Assembly: GCF_023100905.1 (NCBI RefSeq)
Contig: NZ_CP064686.1
Coordinates: 992,001-1,056,000, forward strand
Reading direction: 5' to 3'
DNA from: Bradyrhizobium sp. 4
GTDB lineage: Bacteria; Pseudomonadota; Alphaproteobacteria; Rhizobiales; Xanthobacteraceae
Length of the DNA: 64,000 nt
Part shown: positions 26,908-36,597 of the stretch, piece after piece
How positions within the stretch are numbered: the stretch's first letter is position 1
Layout of the letters: every line of letters starts with the position of its first letter
Translations under genes and position numbers: made by a program
The notes under the pieces: generated by a model
Databases searched by the model: none
What the model saw: the letters and a program-made list of their open reading frames with translations, nothing else
What the model was told of the DNA's origin: nothing

Positions 26908-28020
26908 TTACATGGCCGCAGCGACCCGGCCGCGCTTGCCGCCGGCGCCAAACCGGAACGTGGTGCCATCGATCCAGATCTTGTGCAGCAGCACGGCGAG
27001 CGCGCGCGCCACCGCCGTCGCCGCGCGCTTCAGACCCTTCTTCCTGGCCAGCCGCAGGCCCCACAGCCGCAGCTTAAAATTCTTCGGAATGCGCGTGAGG
27101 ATCGCGATCGCCGCCTCGTACAACATTGCCCGTGTCAGCTCATCACCGCATTTGGAGATGCTGCCAATGCGATCGGTCTGCCCGGATTGGTAGCGCCGCG
27201 GCGTCAAGCCAAAATGCGCACCAACATTGGTCGACTTCCTGAATCGCGCCGGATCGTCGACGGTGGCGCGGAATGTCAGCGCCACGAGCGCGCCGATGCC
27301 CGGCACCGTCGTCATCCGCCGCACCACCTCGTCACCACGTGCTGCCGCCAGCACCAGGCGGTGCAGTTTTGCCAACTGCAGCCGCATCGCGTTGCGGGCG
27401 TCCAGCAGCGGCGTGACGATGGCTTCCAATTCCTTCTTCCCGGCCAGGAGATCGCGCACCCGCGCATCAAAACGGCCGACCGAGATCTCGCCGACCTTGA
27501 GGCCGAACGGGCGCAACAGGCCGCGGATCATGTTCTCCATGTCCAGCACCTTGCCGAGCATCGCCTTGCGCCCGACCAGCAGCGCCCGCAGCGTTTGCGC
27601 GCCTTCCGACTTGACGTGCACCGCGCGGAACCAGCCGGCCCGCATCATCTGCGCAATGCCTTTGGCGTCGTTCCGATCGGTCTTGTTCAGCATGGCGTTC
27701 AGCGCTGCCTTGGCATGGCGGGTTTCGATGCAGATCACGGGCAGGCCCTTTTCGGCAAGCGCCGTGAACAGCCAGGCACTGTACGAGAACGCCTCCAGCC
27801 CGACGCGCTTGAGCTGGATTCCCCATTCCGCCAGGAACAGCTCGATCGCGTCCGGATCGGTGTCGAGTTTCGCCTCCCGGACCACCTTGCCGTCGCCGTC
27901 CACCACGCAAACATTCGTTGCCTGCAGCGACACGTCGAGCCCTGCATGAAATTCCGTCGTTTCGTCTCTAGCATTCTCCGCCGGAACGGGCAGTCCGTTC
28001 CGTTCCCGGATTGTCGCCAA
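26908..28020 (-). CDS. IS110-family transposase (DEDD)
   Basis: About 350-370 residues. The N-terminal DEDD domain has GLDVSLQATNVCVVDGDGKV and a second acidic cluster in AMLNKTDRNDAKGIAQMMRA. The C-terminal transposase_20 domain has TTVPGIGALVALTFRATVDD and GLTPRRYQSGQTDRIGSISK, containing the conserved serine. The real start is unclear: the frame is open far upstream, and TTG at 28020 is one candidate, while family homology begins near 27985. It differs clearly from the tandem IS1111-type pair at 30.2-33.4 kb. Confidence 0.82.
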   Translation of the reverse strand: MATIRERNGLPVPAENARDETTEFHAGLDVSLQATNVCVVDGDGKVVREAKLDTDPDAIELFLAEWGIQLKRVGLEAFSYSAWLFTALAEKGLPVICIETRHAKAALNAMLNKTDRNDAKGIAQMMRAGWFRAVHVKSEGAQTLRALLVGRKAMLGKVLDMENMIRGLLRPFGLKVGEISVGRFDARVRDLLAGKKELEAIVTPLLDARNAMRLQLAKLHRLVLAAARGDEVVRRMTTVPGIGALVALTFRATVDDPARFRKSTNVGAHFGLTPRRYQSGQTDRIGSISKCGDELTRAMLYEAAIAILTRIPKNFKLRLWGLRLARKKGLKRAATAVARALAVLLHKIWIDGTTFRFGAGGKRGRVAAAM

Positions 28021-28280
28021 GCAACGTCTGCGCAATCTGGCCGGCGAAGGGACACAAGCCACTACCTCGGAAAACCTGCAATGCTTTCGATTCCTTCTAA
28101 CGAATTGGAGCCTCGCCGATGTCGTCCCTTGCAGCAGGATTGCTGCAACCCTTCGGCGACCAGGATCCATCGCAGCGTCATTACAGCCGTCCTGCCGACG
28201 CAAAGGCTTCTCCCACGATGCGGCGGTGATAGCCATTCTCGGCACGTCCAAGATCCGTCTCAACAATATGGAGCAGTCGG

Positions 28281-28745
28281 GTGAGCGACCTCACAACTGT
28301 TGAGCTCTTGTGGCTCGAGAAGCGCATCGAAAATCGGATCCGGTTCGGTAAACCTGCATCACAGGAGATCGTTGACCATCACCGGCGCATTGTCTCGTTT
28401 TTGCCCGGCAGCATCTTCGCGTTTGTGCGCTGGACGTCCAACGACTTCGGAACCATCCTGTCTCGGATCGACATTTTGCGCGCCGTCGCGCCAGGGCAGC
28501 GATACTCAACCGTGCCTTGGGTCAGCCCCGGCGGCGAAAGCCTGCTGCGATTAGCTGGTTGGCCAAAGGTCGAACGCGTTCTCCAGTTGATCGACTCCGT
28601 AGAGTCACTGGGCATCCATCCCGCCGATGCAGCCCCCGAGTATTGGCACCACGCCCACAACCGTCTTTCCGTCAACGAAAAGCCGCGAGCTTATACCCGT
28701 GCACGCCACCAGGCGTGGCTCCATCGGCGCAGGATCGCACTCTGA
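28281..28745 (+). CDS. DUF2840 family protein
   Basis: 154 residues starting at GTG 28281 after GGAGCAGTCGG. Family-like stretches are VELLWLEKRIENRIRFGKPA near the start, a VRWTSNDFGTILSRIDILRA core, and PGQRYSTVPWVSPGGESLLR. DUF2840 genes sit between parA and traF in many alphaproteobacterial conjugative elements; function unknown. The stop overlaps the traF ATG (TGATG), so the two are co-translated. Confidence 0.85.
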   Translation: MSDLTTVELLWLEKRIENRIRFGKPASQEIVDHHRRIVSFLPGSIFAFVRWTSNDFGTILSRIDILRAVAPGQRYSTVPWVSPGGESLLRLAGWPKVERVLQLIDSVESLGIHPADAAPEYWHHAHNRLSVNEKPRAYTRARHQAWLHRRRIAL

Positions 28746-29251
28746 TGAGACGGATGGGGAACATTCTTGCGATGTGTGGGGCGACAATGCTCGGGCTGTG
28801 GCCAGTCAACAACACCTCACCATTGTACATCTGGAATGCCTCGGACAGCGTGCCGATCGGCGTCTATCGCTTGCAAGAGGCCGGACCATTGTACGTCACT
28901 GAGCTCGTGGCGGTTCGAACGCCAGACCCGCTCGCGACTTTTCTCGATCTCAACGGCTATTTGCCGAGCGGCCTTCCAATGCTCAAGCGTGTGCTGGCGC
29001 TGCCCGGCCAAACCGTCTGCAGAACGGGCCTCGCAATCATCGTTGACAGCATACAAATGGGTGAGGCAATCCAGCGCGATCGCCGCGGCCGGCCGTTGCC
29101 GGTCTGGCAGGGCTGCCGGGTCATTGCTGAGGGTGAAGTGTTTCTCATGAACTGGCAGTCGGCGGACTCGCTAGACGGCCGATATTTCGGACCCCTGCCG
29201 AGATCGGCCGTCATTGGCCGAGCGCTTCCGGTGTGGACCAGAGAGAAGTGA
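28745..29251 (+). CDS. traF: Conjugal transfer peptidase TraF (S26 family)
   Basis: 168 residues with one N-terminal transmembrane/signal segment. The S26 signal-peptidase motifs are present: the serine in SDSVPIGVYRL and the lysine in LKRVLALPGQTVC. TraF-type peptidases mature the TrbC pilin by cleavage and cyclisation in RP4-like systems, and the trbC of this window is a fitting substrate. It overlaps DUF2840 and is followed at once by the transglycosylase gene. Confidence 0.9.
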   Translation: MRRMGNILAMCGATMLGLWPVNNTSPLYIWNASDSVPIGVYRLQEAGPLYVTELVAVRTPDPLATFLDLNGYLPSGLPMLKRVLALPGQTVCRTGLAIIVDSIQMGEAIQRDRRGRPLPVWQGCRVIAEGEVFLMNWQSADSLDGRYFGPLPRSAVIGRALPVWTREK

Positions 29252-29253
29252 CA

Positions 29254-30150
29254 ATGCCAGATCTCCCCTATTGGCCCGTCATTTCTCCATATGGCCGGTC
29301 GCAACATCGTTCCTCCGTCTCGGCCAGCTTCTGGAGAATCGGCGCGCATTGCCCCAGGATCAGGCGACCTCAGGGCCGGCTGGGAGAAACGTTATACTTG
29401 GCGGCTGTCCGCACAATGCGATGTGGGGCCACGGCTTGCTTTTTGGGAATTCTGATGACATTCGGACCGCCCTCGACTGCCAGAGCGGAGGTCGCATCGC
29501 GGGCACCAGCTGCGCACTCCACAACCCTGCTTCGTAGCGTTGCATACGCCGCGTTCGTGACCGAAGCCTCACACCGGTTCGCGATCCCGGAGCGTTGGAT
29601 CGATGCCGTGATGCAGGTCGAAAGTGGCGGTAATGCGCACGCCATATCGCCTCGAGGAGCGCTCGGGCTGATGCAAATCATGCCCGCGACCTGGGCCGAA
29701 CTGAGCGCTCGTCACGATCTCGGTATCGATCCGTTTGATCCGCACGACAATATCATAGCTGGGGCAGCGTACATTCGCGAGATGCTCGACCGGTTCGGAT
29801 CGAGAGGGTTTCTTGCAGCCTACAATGCAGGACCGAAGCGGTATGACGAGCATTTGGCGACAGGTCGATCGCTTCCAGAAGAAACGCAAACCTATGTAGC
29901 CAGACTCGCAGCATTGATCGGAATTGAGCAAAGCAACAGCCGTGGTTCGGCCGCCAGACACGTCGTCCTGTGGCAGCAAGCTCCAGTTTTTGTTGAGCGA
30001 TACGGCGGCTCGTCCACTGCCGATAGCTTTGCATCAAGAGTGCGCACGATGGATTCGTCGAAGGCAGCGCCTAACGCCGTTGCCAGCGCACTCGTACCTC
30101 GCGCGACAGGGCCGTTTGTGCATCGATCAGTCAACGTGCACTCTCCATGA
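29254..30150 (+). CDS. Lytic transglycosylase of the conjugation system (VirB1/TrbN-like)
   Basis: A goose-lysozyme-like SLT domain with catalytic Glu in MQVESGGNAHAIS, then GALGLMQIMPATW, DNIIAGAAYIREML and AAYNAGPKRYDEH. It would open the peptidoglycan locally for the mating channel. ATG 29254 follows AGAGAGAAG and the traF stop; a later ATG at 29416 gives a cleaner signal peptide (MRCGATACFLGILMTF..ARA) and may be the true start. The protein ends with an unconserved tail, 90 bases before the tandem IS pair. Confidence 0.85.
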   Translation: MPDLPYWPVISPYGRSQHRSSVSASFWRIGAHCPRIRRPQGRLGETLYLAAVRTMRCGATACFLGILMTFGPPSTARAEVASRAPAAHSTTLLRSVAYAAFVTEASHRFAIPERWIDAVMQVESGGNAHAISPRGALGLMQIMPATWAELSARHDLGIDPFDPHDNIIAGAAYIREMLDRFGSRGFLAAYNAGPKRYDEHLATGRSLPEETQTYVARLAALIGIEQSNSRGSAARHVVLWQQAPVFVERYGGSSTADSFASRVRTMDSSKAAPNAVASALVPRATGPFVHRSVNVHSP

Positions 30151-30343
30151 TCGCAATCGGATTTGGTCGCATGGCCTCGAAGGTTCTCGCATGTTTGAGA
30201 ATGGCCGGGAGGGAGCGGGGGGGAGCCGCCCGCCGATGGCCGCCCGTAATCGGTCTCCTGCAGAACTTGCGGCGGCGGAGCAGATGGTCTGCGCGATGAA
30301 TATTGCGCACACTGCACCGGCTCAGCAACGCGGGAGGCGTGTG

Positions 30344-31432
30344 ATGGAATTCTTCTGTGGTTTGGACATCGGCATGGACGAGACGGCGATCTGCGTGGTG
30401 GACGCGACCGGCAAGGTGATGCTGGAGACGGCGGTGGTGACCGATCCGGACGCGATCAAGGTGGCGCTGACGCCCTATCTTGGCCGCTTGCGACGCCTTG
30501 GTCATGAGGCGGGATCGCTGTCGCCCTGGCTGCATCCGGAGCTGCTCAGGCTGGGCCTGCCGGCGGTCTGCCTGGAGACTTTGCATGTTCGCGCGGCGCT
30601 GAAGGCGCAGCGCAACAAGACCGACCGGGCAGATGCGCTCGGGATTGCCCACATCATGCGCACCGGCTGGTTCCGGCGCGCCCATATCAAGAGCGAGGCC
30701 TGCTACCGGCTGCGGCTGTTGTTGACGCACCGGCGCAATCTGAAGCGCAAGTTTGTGGACCTCGAGAATGCGATCCGGCACTCGCTGAAAGTGTTTGGCA
30801 TCCGGCTGAACCGGGTCGGGCGCGGCGGCTTTGCGCAAGTCGTGCGCGAGGCGGTGGCCCACGATGCGCTTGTCAGCGAGCTGATCGACGCCATGCTGAA
30901 TGCGCGCGCGGCGCTGTGGAAGGAGTACTGCCGGCTGCACGACCTGGTGGTTCGCCTGGTCGCCGGCCATGAGCTGTGCCGGCGCTTCATGCAGATTCCT
31001 GGCGTCGGCCCGATCGCGGCGCTGAGCTTTATGACCGCGGTCGACGATCCCTCGCGCTTCAGGCGCTCGCGCGACGTGGCGGCCTATTTTGGCCTGACCT
31101 CGCGGCGCTGGCAGTCCGGCTCGTCTATCGACGTCAAGGGCCGGATCAGCAAGGCGGGCGACGGTGACGTGCGGCGGGCGCTGTACGAGGCGGCCAGCGC
31201 TTTGCTGACTCGCTACAAGAAAAAAGACAAGGTCAAGGCGTGGGGGCTGGCGCTGGCCAAGCGCTCCTCGCACCGCAAGGCGACGGTGGCGGTAGCGCGC
31301 AAGCTCGCTGTGATCATGCATGCGATGTGGACCAGCGGCACGTTCTACTGCGGCGATCCGGACGCCTCGGCGGCGGAGATGCATGCCGAAACAACAGCTA
31401 AGCAGCGCAAATTGCTCGGGCCCTACGCATGA
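30344..31432 (+). CDS. IS110/IS1111-family transposase, intact
   Basis: 362 residues. ATG 30344 follows GGGAGGCGTGTG. The DEDD part has FFCGLDIGMDETAICVVDAT and RNKTDRADALGIAHIMRTGW. The C-terminal transposase_20 part has IPGVGPIAALSFMTAVDDPS and SIDVKGRISKAGDGDVRRAL, containing the expected serine. The frame is complete, unlike copy 2, so this copy could serve both elements. Confidence 0.9.
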   Translation: MEFFCGLDIGMDETAICVVDATGKVMLETAVVTDPDAIKVALTPYLGRLRRLGHEAGSLSPWLHPELLRLGLPAVCLETLHVRAALKAQRNKTDRADALGIAHIMRTGWFRRAHIKSEACYRLRLLLTHRRNLKRKFVDLENAIRHSLKVFGIRLNRVGRGGFAQVVREAVAHDALVSELIDAMLNARAALWKEYCRLHDLVVRLVAGHELCRRFMQIPGVGPIAALSFMTAVDDPSRFRRSRDVAAYFGLTSRRWQSGSSIDVKGRISKAGDGDVRRALYEAASALLTRYKKKDKVKAWGLALAKRSSHRKATVAVARKLAVIMHAMWTSGTFYCGDPDASAAEMHAETTAKQRKLLGPYA

Positions 31433-31828
31433 GGCGCGTGATCCTGCAACCTGGCAACGACGCGGTGATGGCCGCGACCTGAACACGGAGCTCCGCCGCC
31501 GGCGGATGAGGACTGGTGCAGCACCAACACGACGGAACGCACGTTATCTTGCCTGCGACGATGCATCTTCGGATGCCGACCGATCGCGCCGGATTGCCTG
31601 TGATGTGGCTCCGTCACACCGATGGAAAGATGCGCCGCGACGGCGTCCGCGCTGCCTTGCTGCAGCGACACTGTGCCGTCGCTGAGCGCGGAAGACTGCA
31701 CGGCGCATCAGGACTCGCAAGCCTCGCGGCGCATCGTGTCATGGCGTGGATCAGAGAGGCTTGTCGCAAGCGAGAAAGGAAGCGAGAATGGCTGAGGTCA
31801 GACAGACGACACGACCGATTAAGACGGC
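31433..31828 (+). ncRNA. 3' non-coding tail of copy 1, candidate bridge-RNA region
   Basis: About 395 bases follow the transposase stop inside the element, while only about 100 precede the start. In the IS1111 group the bridge RNA that guides recombination is encoded in the end after the transposase. The stretch has no real gene and is repeated in copy 2 (33023-33418). The RNA itself is inferred from family knowledge. Confidence 0.4.
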
Positions 31829-33418
31829 CGCCCGTAATCGGTTCTCCTGCAGAACTTGCGGCGGCGGAGCAGATGGTCTGCGCGATGAATATTGCGCACA
31901 CTGCACCGGCTCAGCAACGCGGGAGGCGTGTGATGGAATTCTTCTGTGGTTTGGACATCGGCATGGACGAGACGGCGATCTGCGTGGTGGACGCGACCGG
32001 CAAGGTGATGCTGGAGACGGCGGTGGTGACCGATCCGGACGCGATCAAGGTGGCGCTGACGCCCTATCTTGGCCGCTTGCGACGCCTTGGTCATGAGGCG
32101 GGATCGCTGTCGCCCTGGCTGCATCCGGAGCTGCTCAGGCTGGGCCTGCCGGCGGTCTGCCTGGAGACTTTGCATGTTCGCGCGGCGCTGAAGGCGCAGC
32201 GCAACAAGACCGACCGGGCAGATGCGCTCGGGATTGCCCACATCATGCGCACCGGCTGGTTCCGGCGCGCCCATATCAAGAGCGAGGCCTGCTACCGGCT
32301 GCGGCTGTTGTTGACGCACCGGCGCAATCTGAAGCGCAAGTTTGTGGACCTCGAGAATGCGATCCGGCACTCGCTGAAAGTGTTTGGCATCCGGCTGAAC
32401 CGGGTCGGGCGCGGCGGCTTTGCGCAAGTCGTGCGCGAGGCGGTGGCCCACGATGCGCTTGTTCAGCGAGCTGATCGACGCCATGCTGAATGCGCGCGCG
32501 GCGCTGTGGAAGGAGTACTGCCGGCTGCACGACCTGGTGGTTCGCCTGGTCGCCGGCCATGAGCTGTGCCGGCGCTTCATGCAGATTCCTGGCGTCGGCC
32601 CGATCGCGGCGCTGAGCTTTATGACCGCGGTCGACGATCCCTCGCGCTTCAGGCGCTCGCGCGACGTGGCGGCCTATTTTGGCCTGACCTCGCGGCGCTG
32701 GCAGTCCGGCTCGTCTATCGACGTCAAGGGCCGGATCAGCAAGGCGGGCGACGGTGACGTGCGGCGGGCGCTGTACGAGGCGGCCAGCGCTTTGCTGACT
32801 CGCTACAAGAAAAAAGACAAGGTCAAGGCGTGGGGGCTGGCGCTGGCCAAGCGCTCCTCGCACCGCAAGGCGACGGTGGCGGTAGCGCGCAAGCTCGCTG
32901 TGATCATGCATGCGATGTGGACCAGCGGCACGTTCTACTGCGGCGATCCGGACGCCTCGGCGGCGGAGATGCATGCCGAAACAACAGCTAAGCAGCGCAA
33001 ATTGCTCGGGCCCTACGCATGAGGCGCGTGATCCTGCAACCTGGCAACGACGCGGTGATGGCCGCGACCTGAACACGGAGCTCCGCCGCCGGCGGATGAG
33101 GACTGGTGCAGCACCAACACGACGGAACGCACGTTATCTTGCCTGCGACGATGCATCTTCGGATGCCGACCGATCGCGCCGGATTGCCTGTGATGTGGCT
33201 CCGTCACACCGATGGAAAGATGCGCCGCGACGGCGTCCGCGCTGCCTTGCTGCAGCGACACTGTGCCGTCGCTGAGCGCGGAAGACTGCACGGCGCATCA
33301 GGACTCGCAAGCCTCGCGGCGCATCGTGTCATGGCGTGGATCAGAGAGGCTTGTCGCAAGCGAGAAAGGAAGCGAGAATGGCTGAGGTCAGACAGACGAC
33401 ACGACCGATTAAGACGGC
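31829..33418 (+). mobile_element. IS110/IS1111-type element, copy 2 (tandem)
   Basis: A direct repeat of copy 1, 1,590 bases long. In the stretches compared it differs by two single-base insertions: an extra T in the left end (CGGTTCTCC versus CGGTCTCC) and an extra T inside the transposase. Head-to-tail copies are a known outcome of insertion of circular intermediates next to an existing copy. Confidence 0.85.
31933..33022 (+). pseudogene. IS110/IS1111 transposase, frameshifted copy
   Basis: Same sequence as the gene at 30344-31432 except for one extra T: GCGCTTGTTCAGCGAG near 32460 against GCGCTTGTCAGCGAG in copy 1. The frame breaks after ..VAHDALV and the remaining 180 residues run in another frame to 33022. 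The catalytic serine part is thus lost. Confidence 0.88.
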
Positions 33419-33569
33419 AGGATAAAAGCCGCAAGGTGCGGCCGGTCGGTTGTGCGAGAAAGTGTATCGATTTCAATGATCGACTAAACATTGCGGCGGC
33501 TCGGAGCAAAGTTCAGCTTTTCCCAAGGCGCTGTTCTTACACGCTTTTCGATGCCTTGCGGCGCCCGGA

Positions 33570-35297
33570 ATGACGCGCGACGATGATCTTCGGATCCGTC
33601 CCGGCCGTATCCGTTCCACGCGCGCGCCCCGGACGAAGCCGTTTCTGGCGCAGGTACTCACAGCCGCTCAGAAGGCCGGCGGCCTCTCGCGAGGCAAGGA
33701 TGGCCATGGCGGAAAGTTTGGACGCGGCCGCGCCGCGAGCATCGCTGCGGCACGGCTCCTCAACGCCCGCGGCCGCAGCGCTATGGTCAAGGCGCGGGTG
33801 GTGCGGCGGATGCGTTCGCCGGGCGCGTTGCGCGCTCATATCGCTTACCTGCAGCGCGACGGAGTCACACGCGACGGCGCTCCGGGCAAACTGTTCGACG
33901 CTGAGGGGGATAATGCGGACGGTCGCGCCTTCGTCGCGCGTTGCGAGGGTGACCGCCATCATTTTAGGTTCATCGTCTCGCCTGATGATGCTGGTGAACT
34001 TGCCAGCCTGCGTAGCTTCACTCGGGAGCTGATGAACCAGGCCTCGCGCGACCTTGGCACACGGCTTGACTGGGTGGCGGTCGACCATTGGAATACCGAG
34101 CATCCGCACATTCACATCCTCGTACGGGGCCGTACCGATGACGGTGCCGACCTCGTCATCAGTCGCGATTATATCGCTATGGGCTTACGCGGCCGCGCCA
34201 GCGACCTTGTCATGCGCGAACTTGGCCCTCGTTCGGAGCTCGAGATCCGCCAGAGCCTTGAGGCGGACACGACAGCCGAACGCTGGACCAGGCTCGATCG
34301 GACGCTTGCCCGGGAAGCGGGGACGGCGGACGGCGTTATCGATTTGAGGTTTGAGCGGGACGCCGGGGGCGGTCCGTTGCGGGAAATTCGGATCGGGCGG
34401 ATGCGGACGCTCGAGCGGCTCGGCTTGGCGGAACCTGCGGGCCCCGCGGTCTGGATTCTGGCCGCCGATGCGGAGGCGAGGTTGCGCGCGCTAGGCGAGC
34501 GCGGTGACATCATCAGGCGGCTGCACAAAATCCTCACGCGGGATGGCGCCGGCCGCACCGCGGCATCCTGGGCACTTGAAGGCGAAACTCATGGTGAACC
34601 GATCGTTGGCCGTCTCATCGCGCGCGGGCTTGATGACGAGCTGAAGGGCACAGCCTTTGCCATTGTCGATGGCATTGACGGGCGCGTGCATCACGTGAAG
34701 CTTTCTGACCTCGAGGCGGCGGGCGATGGGCCGATCGGTGGGATTGTGGAACTGCGCCGGTTTGCCGAGGCCCGTGGTCGAACACGGATTGCGTTCGCGG
34801 TCCGCTCGGAACTCGTTCTGGACCAGCAGGTCGCGGCGGATGGTGCAACGTGGCTAGACCGGCAGCTCGTTGCGCGAGATCCCGCCGAGCTCTCGCGCAA
34901 CGCGTTTGGCGCCGAGGTCCGTGCGGCACTTGAACGGCGCATCGATGTTTTGGCCGACCAAGGGCTCGCTCAGCGCGATGGCAACAAGGTTCGGCTAAGA
35001 CGCAACCTGATCGATACCCTCCGCCACCGCGAACTCGACGTCGTCACACGACGTCTCATGGAGGAAACGGGGCTTCCGCACTTGTCATCTGATGTAGGTG
35101 AGCAGATTTCCGGGGTTTATCGTCGACGCCTGTCACTGGCTTCCGGGCGCTTTGCGATGATCGACAACGGCCTCGGCTTTCAGCTTGTGCCCTGGTCGCC
35201 TTCGCTCGAGCGGGACTTGGGAAAGCAGGTCAGCGGCATCGCCGGTCCAGGTAGCGTCGACTGGGACTTCGGGCGCAAGCGCGGCCTATCGCTCTGA
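33570..35297 (+). CDS. Relaxase (VirD2/RlxS-like, DUF3363)
   Basis: 575 residues. The relaxase domain covers about 70-190, with the conserved arginine-rich start of the fold, RDLGTRLDWVAVDHWNTEHP, and the metal-binding histidine triad HPHIHIL (about residues 178-184). The rest matches DUF3363, seen in the RlxS relaxases of symbiosis ICEs. It would nick oriT and lead the strand through the coupling protein TraG downstream. No oriT was pinned down; the region between the IS pair and this start (33419-33569) is a sensible place to look. The relaxase tyrosine is not certain. Confidence 0.85.
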   Translation: MTRDDDLRIRPGRIRSTRAPRTKPFLAQVLTAAQKAGGLSRGKDGHGGKFGRGRAASIAAARLLNARGRSAMVKARVVRRMRSPGALRAHIAYLQRDGVTRDGAPGKLFDAEGDNADGRAFVARCEGDRHHFRFIVSPDDAGELASLRSFTRELMNQASRDLGTRLDWVAVDHWNTEHPHIHILVRGRTDDGADLVISRDYIAMGLRGRASDLVMRELGPRSELEIRQSLEADTTAERWTRLDRTLAREAGTADGVIDLRFERDAGGGPLREIRIGRMRTLERLGLAEPAGPAVWILAADAEARLRALGERGDIIRRLHKILTRDGAGRTAASWALEGETHGEPIVGRLIARGLDDELKGTAFAIVDGIDGRVHHVKLSDLEAAGDGPIGGIVELRRFAEARGRTRIAFAVRSELVLDQQVAADGATWLDRQLVARDPAELSRNAFGAEVRAALERRIDVLADQGLAQRDGNKVRLRRNLIDTLRHRELDVVTRRLMEETGLPHLSSDVGEQISGVYRRRLSLASGRFAMIDNGLGFQLVPWSPSLERDLGKQVSGIAGPGSVDWDFGRKRGLSL

Positions 35298-36597
35298 GGT
35301 CCTGGCGCTGCACTGCGCCCAATTGCAGGGAGGGAAGACCTGGTTGCCTCGCGTGGACCGGTCAGGGCGGAAAAATGGGCGAGGAGCGATAGTGAGCAGC
35401 GATAAGCGAATGGAGGATCCACCGTCCGGAACTATCTCTTCATCGCCTCCGGGTTCCTTCGACTTTGGTGGCGCTCGATCATCAAGTGGCCGCAGCTGTG
35501 TGGAAAAATGCCGGTTCACCCCTCGGTCGCCGAGACTCTGAACGGCTAAATCGGACAGCAGAAGCCTTCCAATCTAGATGGCCATCCCGTGTAGCGGAAA
35601 CGGCATGGGACCTTCGATCTTTAAGTGATCGGAAGGTGTCTGGCTGGGTCGTGATTGCAGTGACGATGCTTCCGTGCGTGCTGCTCTCGGATGCCGATGG
35701 TCAGATGCTCTGCAGAAGAGTCCGGCGCTTCGTGCAACGCCTTTCGACCGCCAAAGTCCAGTTTGCTGCACCCAGTTGTGGGCGTGTCATCGAGCGGGCG
35801 AATAACGGTTACAACCTGCGCGATTTTGGTCCGGAGGCATTCGCGCGAGGTTATCCGCGTAGGCAGGCCGGCCAGCAATAGGACAGCTCCGGGCCTGCAA
35901 GCCGGCTTTGACGGCGGATAGCCGAAGTGCAACGCGATGTTCGCGCAATGAAGATTTGGGAAACGCCAGTTCGCCTGTCCCAGCTTTCAGAGAGACCGCA
36001 ACAGCTGACCTACAACATCCAAGCATCTGGCTGGCCAAAACACCAGGACACCAATGGGCGACCGGCTGGAGTAGGCCTCGCTCGATATCGATGTGCGGGA
36101 GTATCTAGATGACCGTCGGCCCGGCAGTGTCGTCCCGTGGGGGATAAGCTCCTGCCGGGACGCTCCCCGCATGATTCTTGTACTCCGCGAGCTCCCCGCG
36201 CCGCGCCGATGTAATCCGGGAACGCCCGCCTCATCAACAACGCGTGGTGGCACGCCGCACGCTCTCTTGATCGCGCGCGCTTGACGGAGAGCGTAGGACA
36301 GACGCGAGCTAGCCTTCCGGGCATCTATAACCCGGAGCCTCGCTTCGCGAAGGCCGGCCGGTTCGCCTCGAGCGGCCGCACGGTACGAGTTGATTGTCTC
36401 ATCACCCAAGCGCCTATCACGGGAAGCTGGTTGGGACGGTGCTTTGAGATGGCCTATTCTACGCGAGGCATGTTTCTCGTCCCAAACATGGCTTGCCGAT
36501 CTGACCCGCCGATCCCTTCGCTAGCGCGCGCGCGACTACGAGAAGCATAAGCCTCTGATTGTAGCCAACACGTCGATGGTGTCGATATTGGCAAGCC
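35298..36597. other. 1.3-kb stretch between relaxase and traG without a recognised gene
   Basis: Open frames exist (for example 35465-35881 + and 35987-36409 -) but overlap on both strands, have no clear ribosome-binding sites and match nothing I know. The usual order has relaxase close to traG, so this looks like inserted and degraded DNA. Confidence 0.4.

Larger units (their letters stand above)
30241..31828 (+). mobile_element. IS110/IS1111-type element, copy 1 of a tandem pair
   Basis: It starts CGCCCGTAATCGG and ends GATTAAGACGGC; the next copy begins immediately. Length is 1,588 bases. A GGC precedes the left end (30238-30240) and is repeated at the inter-copy junction (31826-31828) and the right end (33416-33418). 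It carries an intact transposase and a long 3' non-coding tail. No long terminal inverted repeats are seen, as is normal for IS110 relatives. Confidence 0.82.

Noticed and set aside
26317..28284. 655-codon plus-strand open frame
   Set aside because: Shadow of the IS110 transposase on the minus strand; GC-rich sequence keeps the opposite frame open.
30131..31486. 451-codon minus-strand open frame in the IS1111-type element
   Set aside because: Antisense to a complete DEDD transposase and repeated in part with copy 2; no domain of its own.
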